From assembly GCA_014946745.1 (NCBI GenBank), contig JADCRD010000002.1, positions 310,001-374,000 on the forward strand: a DNA stretch of 64,000 nucleotides. Reading direction: 5' to 3'. Under the pieces are notes generated by a model. That model was not told where the DNA came from. It worked only from the letters and a program-made list of their open reading frames with translations, and did not search any database. Within the stretch, counting starts at the first letter, position 1, and every line of letters begins with the position of its first letter. Origin of the DNA: Lysobacterales bacterium (GTDB taxonomy: Bacteria > Pseudomonadota > Gammaproteobacteria > Xanthomonadales > Xanthomonadaceae). Positions 1-8,264 of the stretch are shown here, piece after piece. Position numbers and translations under genes: made by a program.

Positions 1-105
1 TTCGGCGATCCGCGCGCCCAGCGCACGGCCTACGTGGACTACTTGAGCAGACGGCTGGCGGAGCGCCAGGGCTTCGTGCAGGAGGCGATCCGTGCGCGCA
101 CATGA
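1..105 (+). CDS. C-terminal end of a HipA-like kinase (partial)
   Basis: Only the last 34 residues are in the window, in frame 1, ending at TGA 103-105. They include DYLSRRL followed by FVQEAIRAR, which resembles the extreme C-terminus of HipA-like kinase-fold proteins. The neighbouring downstream gene is a DUF3037 protein whose start overlaps this stop by about 14 bases, and DUF3037 genes are commonly found next to HipA-like genes. The assignment therefore rests partly on context. No catalytic region is visible, so activity cannot be judged. Confidence 0.5.
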   Translation, partial: FGDPRAQRTAYVDYLSRRLAERQGFVQEAIRART

Positions 106-496
106 GCTCTACGACTACGCGGTGATTCGTGTGGTGCCGCGCGTGGAGCGCGAGGAGTTCATCAACGTCGGCGTGATCCTGTCCTGCGAGGCGGCCGGGT
201 TTCTGCAGGCGCGGATCGAGGTGGACGCGGCGCGCCTGCGCGCGCTCGACCCGGCCATCGACATGGAACTGGTCTGCCGGCATCTGGAGGCGATCCCGGC
301 GATCTGCCGCGGCGGTGAAGCCGCGGCGCCGATCGGCCTGCTGCCGCCGCGTACGCGCTTCCATTGGCTCACGGCGCAGCGCAGCGCCATCATCCAGACC
401 TCGCCCGTGCACATGGGCCGCTGCGGCGGTGATCTGGTGGCCACGCTGGAGCATCTGATGCATCGGATGGTGCGTCTGCCTGCGCAGCCGGGCTGA
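92..496 (+). CDS. DUF3037 family protein
   Basis: A 134-residue soluble protein starting with GTG at 92, inside the end of the upstream HipA-like gene, so the two are translationally coupled. The N-terminal YDYAVIRVVPRVEREEFINVG stretch (about residues 7-27, with the tyrosine, the VIRVVP strand and the conserved EEFINVGV) is the signature of DUF3037. This family has no established biochemical role; it is usually paired with a HipA-like kinase and is sometimes considered part of that unit. There is no signal peptide or membrane segment. The pairing is inferred because the upstream gene is cut by the window edge. Confidence 0.8.
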   Translation: MRAHELYDYAVIRVVPRVEREEFINVGVILSCEAAGFLQARIEVDAARLRALDPAIDMELVCRHLEAIPAICRGGEAAAPIGLLPPRTRFHWLTAQRSAIIQTSPVHMGRCGGDLVATLEHLMHRMVRLPAQPG

Positions 497-732
497 GCGG
501 CGCGCGTCGGGCCTCGGCACATCTACCCCGACCGACTTCGCCCTACTCAAGTCCGCAGCCGCCACCTGCTACGGAAGAAGTGGGTCACAACGTAAGTTCC
601 CCGTGTCGGGCCTGGACTCTGGATCCGCCCGCCCACACCCGGCACCTGGATGCTCCGGCTTCGGCTATCGTCGGGTGGTTCCGGGGCACGCCCTCAGCGC
701 TTCGCGAGGCGGCGCGGGTGCGCTGTCGCGCC

Positions 733-2250
733 TCAGATCCTGCGCGCGAACTGGAAGGCTTCGCGCTGGATGCTGTACTCGGCGCTGCCCCCGCCCAAGG
801 CGGCGCGCACGCGCAGCTCACTGCCCCGGTGTTCGATCAGCTCCACGACGCGACCACCGCTGTGGCGGGTGAACACGCGCACCTGCTCGCCCACCAGCGG
901 CTTCAACTCGTCCCACTGCAGGGCGCTGGGATCGCGATACTCCGGTTGCCATTCGGTGTCGGCAGCGCTGCTGGTCGGCGCCGAAGGGCGCGTGGCCAGC
1001 GCAGCATTCGGCACGTCCGTCGAAACAGGGGCGGGTGAGCCTGCAGCCCCGTTCGCAGCTCCAGCGGCGGCCGCGCGCGCGGGTTGCACGCTGCGTCCTG
1101 AGCGCACGCCACCGCTTCCGCCGAGACTGGCGAGCGGACGGCCGCTGCCCTGCCCCTGCGCTCGCGCCAGCGCCTCCTGCTCACGCTCGATCAGACGCCA
1201 GGTCGAGAGCGCGCTGTCAAAGCCATCGAGCGGACGCTCACGGACCTGCGCCAACTGCACGGCCACCGTTCGCCCCGCGCGCTGCAGGCTCATGTTCAAG
1301 CGCGGCAGCACCTCCATGGATTGGCGCACGCCGTAGAAGTCGTCCGAATCGAGCGGCGGCGCATAGCGCACTTCGGCGGCGAGGCTGCCACCGCGCGCGG
1401 CGAACTCGCGGTAGAGGCGCACCGATTCATCGTCGACCGACAGCCCGTTGTGGGCAAAGATGCGCTGCAGCGAATCGATATGCCGCTGCACGAAGGCCGC
1501 CTCGTCGATACCCGCGACCTTTGCGCACTGCCGATTGCGCGCGGCAACGAAGCCCAAGTCTTCGATCTCGATGCGCTCGGAGTGGATCTGCGTGGCGAGG
1601 TGATCCAGCACCAGGGCGTTGCTGCCGCCGAGCAGCGTCTCCTTGCGCGTCACCCGCACCTGCGAGACACCGGGCACTTCCAACAGGATCTGCGCGTCCA
1701 GGTCGCTGCCCCGGATCTCATAGTCGAACACCAATCTGGCCGCGCCGGGGCTCAAGCCCAGTTCGGCAAGCTGGAAGCGGCTGAAGGCCAGCAGGTCGCT
1801 GCAGCCTTCGCCATCCCAGGGCGAGGCCGCATCGGCGCTGAAGGGCCCGAGATCGCCGAGGCTGGGGTCACCAAGGTCGGCATGCGCCTCCACGCCCAGC
1901 AGCTCCAGATGGATGCGATCGACCTGGATGCGATGCTGGCGCTTCTGGAAGATCAGATTCCGCAGCACCCAGAACCAGCCCGGCGTCTCGGCGACCACGT
2001 ACTCGGCCCGCAGCACCGCCTCGCCGGTGTTCTCGTCGACGATGCGGAAGTCCTTCGCGTAGAGATCCCCATCCCACTCGAACCAGGCCCCGCGGAAGGT
2101 CGTCTCGAAGTCGCCGTAGGCGACGAGAATGCTGCGCGAGATGAAGTACTCGGCGCGGTCGAGCGTCCACCACGTGAGAGCGGCGATGCCAAGCACAAGG
2201 CCAAGAATGCGCTTCAGATCGATGGACTGTTTGCGGGCGGCTTTGGGCAT
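733..2250 (-). CDS. Membrane-anchored protein of unknown function
   Basis: A 505-residue protein I do not recognise. Residues 1-13 are basic, and residues about 14-30 form one hydrophobic helix, so it is probably an inner-membrane protein with a large periplasmic body. The first 100 residues after the helix have an alternating polar/hydrophobic pattern with a GAWFEWDGDLYAKDFRIVD stretch that loosely recalls AsmA-like or lipid-transfer proteins, but this is weak. Residues about 350-430 are a low-complexity Gly/Ala/Ser/Pro linker. The last 70 residues form a small predicted beta-rich domain around GEQVRVFTRHSGGRVVEL, possibly SH3-like. It stands alone, convergent with the DUF3037 gene and divergent from the LprI-like gene. 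Confidence 0.6.
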   Translation of the reverse strand: MPKAARKQSIDLKRILGLVLGIAALTWWTLDRAEYFISRSILVAYGDFETTFRGAWFEWDGDLYAKDFRIVDENTGEAVLRAEYVVAETPGWFWVLRNLIFQKRQHRIQVDRIHLELLGVEAHADLGDPSLGDLGPFSADAASPWDGEGCSDLLAFSRFQLAELGLSPGAARLVFDYEIRGSDLDAQILLEVPGVSQVRVTRKETLLGGSNALVLDHLATQIHSERIEIEDLGFVAARNRQCAKVAGIDEAAFVQRHIDSLQRIFAHNGLSVDDESVRLYREFAARGGSLAAEVRYAPPLDSDDFYGVRQSMEVLPRLNMSLQRAGRTVAVQLAQVRERPLDGFDSALSTWRLIEREQEALARAQGQGSGRPLASLGGSGGVRSGRSVQPARAAAAGAANGAAGSPAPVSTDVPNAALATRPSAPTSSAADTEWQPEYRDPSALQWDELKPLVGEQVRVFTRHSGGRVVELIEHRGSELRVRAALGGGSAEYSIQREAFQFARRI

Positions 2251-2584
2251 GACGTTCGCTCGTTGGCAGGCCCGGCGCCTGCCCCTCGGGGGCGTGATGT
2301 AAGCATGAAAGCAGCGTCACTTGAACTGTCCAACGCATGTCGTGCCCAGGCGTGCGAGGCCCCGCGTTCGACCGGCATTGCGCCTCCCAGAGCAGATCGC
2401 GCCAGCGCCACCGGTGTCATCCCTTGGGCGCCGTCGTTCGTGCGGCCTCGATGAGGGCACGGCCGCGAGTCACGCCCGCGGATCACCCGATCCAGCCTGA
2501 AAACCCGCCGCCATGGCGCGCCGCAACGCCGAGCCCTTCTGCGTTGCCCTAGTATCCGCAGCGGTCCCCGCCGAGCGCCCAGCC
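2251..2584. other. Divergent intergenic region
   Basis: The 334 bases lie between two divergently transcribed genes and must hold both promoters. I see no strong sigma-70 consensus, no hairpin of note and no small coding sequence with a convincing ribosome binding site. Confidence 0.4.
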
Positions 2585-3205
2585 ATGCAGAGAATCCCGA
2601 CCTTCGTGCTCACCCTGCTGCTGTCCGGAGCCGCGCAGGCCAGCGACCTGATCGGCGAGGCCCGCGTGGTCTTCCAGGATCAGCACGACCCCAACCTGAT
2701 CGCCCTGGCGGACGGTCGGCAACTGAGCGTGCTCTACGACGACGGCGCTTGGGAGGCCGTCGACGCGCTGGCGCCGGGCGCCGAGCTGGCGCTTGGCTTT
2801 GATGCCGAGCATGGCACCGTGCTGGTGCTGCCGAACGGTGGCCCGCAGATCCCGGTGGTGGACGACCTGGGCGACCAGCACCCCATCGCGCGGGCAGCGG
2901 AAAGCTGCATGCAGCTCAGGGACAGCACGCTCGGCATGCACGAGTGCCTCGGCGAGGCCATGGAGCGCTGGGATCTGCAGCTCAACCTGCACTACAAGCG
3001 GCTGACCGCCGGCCTGTCGGAAGAGTCACTCACCGAGGTCAAGGCCGCGCAGCGCGCGTGGATGGCCTGGCGTGACGCCCAGTACGAGGCTTTCACTGCG
3101 CTGAGCAGCGACGGCGGCTCGCTGGGCGGCGTCATCAACGGCCAGCGCCGCCTCGCCATCGTCCGCGAACAGGCCGTGCGGCTGGGCGGGCTCGCTGCCG
3201 ACTGA
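2585..3205 (+). CDS. LprI-type (DUF1311) secreted protein
   Basis: A 206-residue exported protein. The start at 2585 is preferred over an upstream in-frame ATG at 2513 because it gives a clean signal peptide (MQRIPTFVLTLLLSGAAQA, cleavage near residue 19-20). The mature N-terminal part is small and beta-rich. The C-terminal part (about residues 105-200) fits the LprI N-terminal domain, formerly DUF1311: ESCMQLRDST, a second cysteine in GMHECLGEAM, LNLHYKRL, and KAAQRAWMAWRDAQYE. Members of this family include the mycobacterial lysozyme inhibitor LprI, but most proteins with the domain have no tested activity. A lysozyme-inhibitor function is only an inference. Confidence 0.75.
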   Translation: MQRIPTFVLTLLLSGAAQASDLIGEARVVFQDQHDPNLIALADGRQLSVLYDDGAWEAVDALAPGAELALGFDAEHGTVLVLPNGGPQIPVVDDLGDQHPIARAAESCMQLRDSTLGMHECLGEAMERWDLQLNLHYKRLTAGLSEESLTEVKAAQRAWMAWRDAQYEAFTALSSDGGSLGGVINGQRRLAIVREQAVRLGGLAAD

Positions 3206-3299
3206 GCGACGCAGAAAGGCGTGAGGTTGCTCGCCGGCGGCGGACACGACCAACAGAGATTGCACTGCACCGGCGACCAAGGCCCTGACTTTCGCAGCA

Positions 3300-3512
3300 C
3301 CTGATTAGTGTCGAACCTCAGTTGACGATTGGAGCGCTTGGGCGTCGAGGCTCCTGCAGCACTTGGCTTTCGTGATTCTGAGCGGCCTAAGTTTCGCGCA
3401 CCCACGGCGAGCCTCGGAGTCCGACCGTGCGAATCTTGCTTCAAGGCTTGATGTTGCAGGAATTTCTGATCGCCGGGCCAGCGTTGCGCACTGAGGTTCG
3501 ACACTAATCAGG
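3300..3512. mobile_element. 213-bp MITE with 23-bp terminal inverted repeats and 8-bp target duplication
   Basis: Bases 3300-3322 (beginning CCTGATTAGTGTCGAACC) are the exact reverse complement of 3490-3512. The element is flanked on both sides by TCGCAGCA (3292-3299 and 3513-3520), the expected footprint of an 8-bp target-site duplication. The interior (3323-3489) has no convincing gene, so it is non-autonomous and must have been moved by a transposase encoded elsewhere. An 8-bp duplication is compatible with several IS families, for example IS1595 or ISL3, but I cannot choose among them. The remaining parts of the 637-base gap (3206-3842) show nothing else that I can support. Confidence 0.85.
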
Positions 3513-3842
3513 TCGCAGCAACGAGTGCTGCAGCGACTGGAGGGCGCGACACACCGGGTCTCGTCTGCGGACGCGACAACTGGTGGGCGAGACTGGTCAA
3601 GGCCATCGTGGAACTGATCAGTGCTCGCGATTCCGGCACGGGTCCGGGCTCGCTTTCGCTGGCTCAAGCATCCCGTGTTTGATGCGCACGCGCGCCCTCT
3701 ATCGCGCGAGGCAACCCTCGATTCTTCAGCGTTGCCTCGGGCCTTTGCCTCGGACTTTGCCGGATGGGCCAGCATCGGCAACCGTTAACGGGGCTCGCGC
3801 GGACCGCGACGTCCACCAATGCCTCCGTCGCCTCGGCGGCGA

Positions 3843-6410
3843 CTAGGGAGAGTCGCTATTCCCTCGTGCGGACGTTGCCCTCGCGGGTGACTCAAATCCA
3901 TTCGAGAAAAGCTCAGCGAGCCCCGATAGAACATAAGCCCCGCCGTCTTGAGGGTTGCCGAAGGGCAGGGTGCCCCCGCTGCCAGGGGCACCAATCAGGG
4001 CGAAACCGCCGGAAGCAGCCACCGAGTTGCCAAATCTGTCGCCAGATCGGGCCACGTTGTCGGTCAGAGCCCTCTCGAGCGACCAGACGCCCTGTTCTCG
4101 CGTGAACAGATAGACCAAGTCTGACTCGGGCGCAGCGACCAGAAGAGAGTTCCGGCTGACAGCCACCGAAGCGCCGAACGCGTCAAAGAAAGACTGCCCG
4201 CTTTCCAGCCTCGCCTGTCTGCTCCAGCTGGAGCCTGCTCGTGAGAAGACGTAAACAGCGTTCGCAGGTTGCGGCTGCGCTCGCTCGCTAGCACCGCCGA
4301 TGACGGCAGTGTCAGCGTCGAGATCCACTGCGAGGCCAAAGCCTCCCCCCTGTCTCTCAAGATCCGGAGTAAGCCTGGCGCTCTGCGACCATGCAGACCC
4401 AACACGCTCGAACACATAGGCGACCCCACGATAGAGGCCGCCGGCATTGATGGCGTCCGTGGCCCCGATAAGCACCCTATCGCCGTAGATGGACACGCTC
4501 AGCCCGAAACGGTCCTGGGCCGCGCCATCACTCGCTGTCAATTTGCCCTGGAGGGACCACCGCTGGCCGTCACGCACGAACACATAAGCGGCTCCCTGGT
4601 CAGGGTTGCCTCCAATCCTGTGTCCAAACGCCCCAACCACCGCAGACTGACCGTGCAAGCCAAGGGCAGCGCCGAACCCGTCAAGAAACTCCCCGTCCTC
4701 GGAGGTCAGCGTAGCCTCCAGCCCCCAGGTCGATCCGCTGCGACGGTACGCATAGACGGCGCCACGCCCGGCGACGCCACCAACGGCTGCATGAGGGGCA
4801 CCAACCAATGCGAGATCTCCAAAAATGGCAACGGATGCGCCGAAGCTATCGCCCATTGAAGGATCCGGCGACTCCAGTCGCGCCTGCAGAATCCACTGCT
4901 TGTCCTCGTAGGCAAAGACGTAGGCAGCGGCGGGGTTCGCTTGAGGCCCTCCGGAGCTTGTCGATGCCGAGACCACGGCGGTCCCGTCGTGAGTATCCAC
5001 GCGATAGCCAAAGCCCTTGATGTCGCCACTGCGGCGGACAGCGATCTGTTCCGGAACAGCGGCGCCCGCGACCGCGCTCGGAGCAAAAAATGCAGCCCCC
5101 TGTTTCGAGTTTCCCTCCACGTCCCGCCCAGGGGCGCCCATGAGCAAGCTTCCTCCACTCAGTGCAACTGAGGTTCCAAGCGCGCTCTGAAACTCGACGG
5201 GTGGAGGAGCAGAGTAGGAGACCTGCTGAGACCAAGTGCTCCCCGTACGGGCAAAAACATAGGCGCGCCCAGCGAAAGCAGAGGTTGTAGGCGCTCCCAC
5301 AGCTGCGATGCCCGCGTCGAGCGCCACGGAGTGACCAAACCTAGCGGCAGCCTCGCCACCGAACCCCAAGAGCCGCGCTTCCTCAGACCAACTCGTGCCG
5401 GATCTCCGAAACACGTAGGCCGCGCCACGTGCCACGCTTCCCGAAACACGATGATTGGGTGCGCCAACCAACGCGGCATCTCCATCCAAGGCCACCGAGA
5501 ACCCGAAAAAGTCATAATCGGCGCCATTGCTGGCCGTCAGCCTTGCTTGCTGTATCCACCCGCCGCCACTCTGGACAAACACGTAGGCGGCTCCTTGATC
5601 GAAGTTTTCGGCCACCTGATGCGTCCAGGCACCGATCAGTGCAGTCGTGCCAACGAGGTCAACCGACGCTCCGAACCTGCTTCCTCGACCACCGTCCGCG
5701 GCTACCAGCATTGGGCCCTGCTGAGACCAGCTTGATCCAACTCGGACGAAAACGTACGCAGCACCCTGCTCCACCGCCGTGCCAACCGTTTCGTGTCGAA
5801 CGCCCACCAGCGCAATGTCGCCGCTCACTGCCACCGACGTCTCGTATCGGTCGAAGGCATGGATGTAGCTAGTCGTCAGTCGCTGCTGCTGAACCCACGC
5901 CCCGCCACTGCGCACAAAAACGTAAGCGACAGCAATTCGATTGCTGCCATCGGGCCCGCGGAACAGTCCACCGATGATCGCTGTATCCCCATCCAGATCG
6001 ACGGAATAGCCGAACAGATCGGTCGACTCTCCGTCCTGAGCCACCAGCTTGGTTTCGTACTGCCAGTTTTCGCCGACTCGCTTGAACACATGCACAGAGC
6101 CCTGATCGACGGCGTTGCCAACATCATCGCGAGGCGCTCCAATCAGAGCTGTATCCCCATCGAACGCCACTGAAAAGCTGAACTCATCCTCGGGGGCGCC
6201 GTCTGCACCGACAGTGGCCGCATCGCCTTCAAACTGCACGAGGCTTTGCAAGTTCGCGTCGACGGCCCTTTGGAGCGACGCCCACTGACCATGGTCCAGT
6301 TGCGCCGGCTTCGCTGCCGCTTCGAGCCCAGCTGCATGACACGCAGCCACTCCCAGCCAATTCGATGCTGCAAACGCGAGCGCAGCCGAAACTCTGAAAA
6401 AACTGATCAT
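3843..6410 (-). CDS. Secreted FG-GAP repeat (beta-propeller) protein
   Basis: An 855-residue exported protein with an N-terminal signal peptide (about residues 1-26, ending near AACHAAG). I count 14 repeats of roughly 55 residues with the core FGxSVxxxGDxAxxGAP followed by AYVF and a tryptophan-containing strand; fourteen repeats would make two seven-bladed propellers. FG-GAP propellers of this kind are extracellular or surface-associated and often bind calcium or partner proteins. The C-terminus carries LFSNGFESP, a short tail motif I associate with exported proteins of this bacterial order. Repeats are diverged rather than identical, so the array is old. Base composition is somewhat lower in GC than the flanking genes. 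The partner or substrate cannot be inferred. Confidence 0.85.
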   Translation of the reverse strand: MISFFRVSAALAFAASNWLGVAACHAAGLEAAAKPAQLDHGQWASLQRAVDANLQSLVQFEGDAATVGADGAPEDEFSFSVAFDGDTALIGAPRDDVGNAVDQGSVHVFKRVGENWQYETKLVAQDGESTDLFGYSVDLDGDTAIIGGLFRGPDGSNRIAVAYVFVRSGGAWVQQQRLTTSYIHAFDRYETSVAVSGDIALVGVRHETVGTAVEQGAAYVFVRVGSSWSQQGPMLVAADGGRGSRFGASVDLVGTTALIGAWTHQVAENFDQGAAYVFVQSGGGWIQQARLTASNGADYDFFGFSVALDGDAALVGAPNHRVSGSVARGAAYVFRRSGTSWSEEARLLGFGGEAAARFGHSVALDAGIAAVGAPTTSAFAGRAYVFARTGSTWSQQVSYSAPPPVEFQSALGTSVALSGGSLLMGAPGRDVEGNSKQGAAFFAPSAVAGAAVPEQIAVRRSGDIKGFGYRVDTHDGTAVVSASTSSGGPQANPAAAYVFAYEDKQWILQARLESPDPSMGDSFGASVAIFGDLALVGAPHAAVGGVAGRGAVYAYRRSGSTWGLEATLTSEDGEFLDGFGAALGLHGQSAVVGAFGHRIGGNPDQGAAYVFVRDGQRWSLQGKLTASDGAAQDRFGLSVSIYGDRVLIGATDAINAGGLYRGVAYVFERVGSAWSQSARLTPDLERQGGGFGLAVDLDADTAVIGGASERAQPQPANAVYVFSRAGSSWSRQARLESGQSFFDAFGASVAVSRNSLLVAAPESDLVYLFTREQGVWSLERALTDNVARSGDRFGNSVAASGGFALIGAPGSGGTLPFGNPQDGGAYVLSGLAELFSNGFESPARATSARGNSDSP

Positions 6411-6686
6411 CGTAGACTCCGGAGTCAGACGCGAAGTAAGAACGTCTTGCTTGGGCGGCGAATACGGAATGCCGGGTCATGGATCAAGTCTGGCCCACAG
6501 CTGGCAGAAAACCGCTAGCACCAAAAGCCCCGCATCTTGATCCAAGCAAGCTGGTCAGGCGCGAAACGATACCGGAGCCATGACGTCGACGGTAGGTCAA
6601 GCGAAGCGGCGGGCACTGGCGCCACGGGTGTGATTTCTGCTCACCGCGCTAGAATCCCGATCCTCGCCCCATCGCGTCCAACCACC

Positions 6687-6887
6687 ATGCCCGCCACCGC
6701 CACTGACCGCGTGATCCCCGCCAACGCCCAGAACCGCTACGAGGTGACGCAGGCGGATCTGCCGCTGTCCTGCCCGATGCCCGGGATGTCGCTGTGGAAT
6801 TCGCACCCGAAGGTCTACCTTCCGGTGGAAGCCAAGGGCGAGGCGGTCTGCCCCTACTGCGGCGCCCACTACGTGCTGAAGGCCTGA
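6687..6887 (+). CDS. Small zinc-finger (zf-CHCC) protein
   Basis: A 66-residue protein. The ATG at 6687 is chosen because the family domain starts almost immediately and upstream in-frame codons encode nothing conserved. It has the CHCC arrangement: cysteine in LPLSCPMPGM, histidine in NSHPKVYLP and the terminal CPYCGAHY pair. The domain is shared with the NDUFS6 accessory subunit of complex I and with many small proteobacterial proteins of unknown role. Zinc binding is highly likely; the cellular function is not known from sequence. It sits upstream of a glycosyltransferase gene with a 204-base gap and need not be cotranscribed. Confidence 0.85.
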   Translation: MPATATDRVIPANAQNRYEVTQADLPLSCPMPGMSLWNSHPKVYLPVEAKGEAVCPYCGAHYVLKA

Positions 6888-7091
6888 GGCTTCGGGCCTC
6901 AGGCCCGCGGTTGGCAGTTCAAGGGCTTTGCTCCGCTGCGCCGGCCCTGCGTGCACGCCGCGACGCCGGCCGGCACGAGACTCGGCACCCCGCTCAGGCC
7001 AATCTGTGAGCCCCCGCGCCGGCGGTGGCGCGCGATCTTGGCCCTTCGGCGCCCCATCCTCCCCCGCACGCCCGAGCGCGAACCCTGACCC

Positions 7092-8264
7092 ATGCTTGAA
7101 GCCGACCCCGGGCAGCCGCTGCCCGACGAGCCCATCGAAGAGCCCGCGGGCCCGAAGCGCCTGACCGTGCTGCAGCTGCTGCCGCGACTGGACGCGGGCG
7201 GCGTCGAGCGCTCGACCCTGGAAATCGGCCGCGCTCTGGTCGCGGCCGGGCATCGCTCCTGGGTGGTCAGCGGGGGCGGCAGGCTGGTGGCGCAGCTGGA
7301 GAAGGAGCGCAGCAGCCACGTCGAGCTGAAGATCGGCGCCAAATCGCTGGCCACGCCGGCGCGGATCTTCGCGCTGCGCTGGCTGATCCGCGAGGTCAAG
7401 CCCGACATCGTGCACGCGCGATCGCGCCTGCCGGCGTGGATGGCGCTCGCAGCGATGATCGGCCTGCGGCCGCGGCCGATCTTCATTACGACCGCTCACG
7501 GCCTGAACTCGCCCGGCCGCTACAGCGCGATCATGGCCCGCGGTGACCGCGTGATCTGCGTGTCGCGCACGGTGCGCGAGTATCTGCGTGGGCACTACCC
7601 GCAGGTGCCGGACGAGCGCTATGTGGTGATCCCGCGCGGGATCGAGCCTGCTGCTTTCCCGCCGGGGCATGAGCCCACGCCGGCCTGGCGCGAGGACTTC
7701 TTCCGCAGCCATCCGCAGCTGGCCGGCGGCCATTTGCTGACCCTGCCCGGCCGCGGCACGCGGCTCAAAGGCCATGCGCAGGCGATCGCGCTGCTGGCCG
7801 GCCTGGTAGCGCGCGGTGTCGATGCGCGCCTGCTGCTGCTCGGCGCCGACGAAGCCGGTCGCCAGCGCTATCTGGCCGGACTGCGCGCACAGGCGCGTGC
7901 GGCCGGCGTCGAGGACCGCTTGGCGATCACTCCGCCGCGCGCCGACGTGGCCGATGTCTACGCGATCAGCGATCTAGTGCTGCAGCTCTCCAGCAAGCCC
8001 GAGGCCTTCGGCCGCACGGTGATCGAGGCTCTGCACATGGGCGTGCCGGTGCTGGGCTTCGAGCACGGCGGTGTCGGCGAACTGCTGCGCGAGCTGTATC
8101 CGGCCGGCGCGGTGCCCCTGGCGGATGGCGCGGCTCTGCTGGACGCCGCGCAGCGCCTGCTGGCCTCGCCGGTGCCGGTTTCGCCCTTCGAGGGCTACCG
8201 CCTCGCCGACATGCAGCAGGCCACGCTGGATCTCTACGCCGAACTCGCGGCCGCGCGCGGATGA
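7092..8264 (+). CDS. GT4-family glycosyltransferase
   Basis: A 390-residue cytoplasmic enzyme with a GT-B fold of family GT4. The N-terminal acceptor domain contains PRLDAGGVERSTLEIGRAL (residues about 31-49), typical of LPS-core and exopolysaccharide transferases. The C-terminal nucleotide-sugar domain has the E-x7-E motif in PEAFGRTVIEALHMG. A Pro/Glu-rich 20-residue leader precedes the domain. The stop overlaps the start of the O-antigen ligase gene (ATGA), so both are likely one transcript and act in LPS or surface-polysaccharide assembly. Donor and acceptor sugars cannot be read from sequence. Confidence 0.88.
   Translation: MLEADPGQPLPDEPIEEPAGPKRLTVLQLLPRLDAGGVERSTLEIGRALVAAGHRSWVVSGGGRLVAQLEKERSSHVELKIGAKSLATPARIFALRWLIREVKPDIVHARSRLPAWMALAAMIGLRPRPIFITTAHGLNSPGRYSAIMARGDRVICVSRTVREYLRGHYPQVPDERYVVIPRGIEPAAFPPGHEPTPAWREDFFRSHPQLAGGHLLTLPGRGTRLKGHAQAIALLAGLVARGVDARLLLLGADEAGRQRYLAGLRAQARAAGVEDRLAITPPRADVADVYAISDLVLQLSSKPEAFGRTVIEALHMGVPVLGFEHGGVGELLRELYPAGAVPLADGAALLDAAQRLLASPVPVSPFEGYRLADMQQATLDLYAELAAARG

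Noticed and set aside
1-496. HipBA toxin-antitoxin locus at the left edge
   Set aside because: Only 34 residues of the kinase-like protein are visible and no HipB-like gene is in the window; DUF3037 is not an antitoxin.
580-1038. Plus-strand frame overlapping the end of the 505-aa gene
   Set aside because: Arg/Ala-rich shadow with no ribosome binding site; overlaps a better-supported minus-strand gene.
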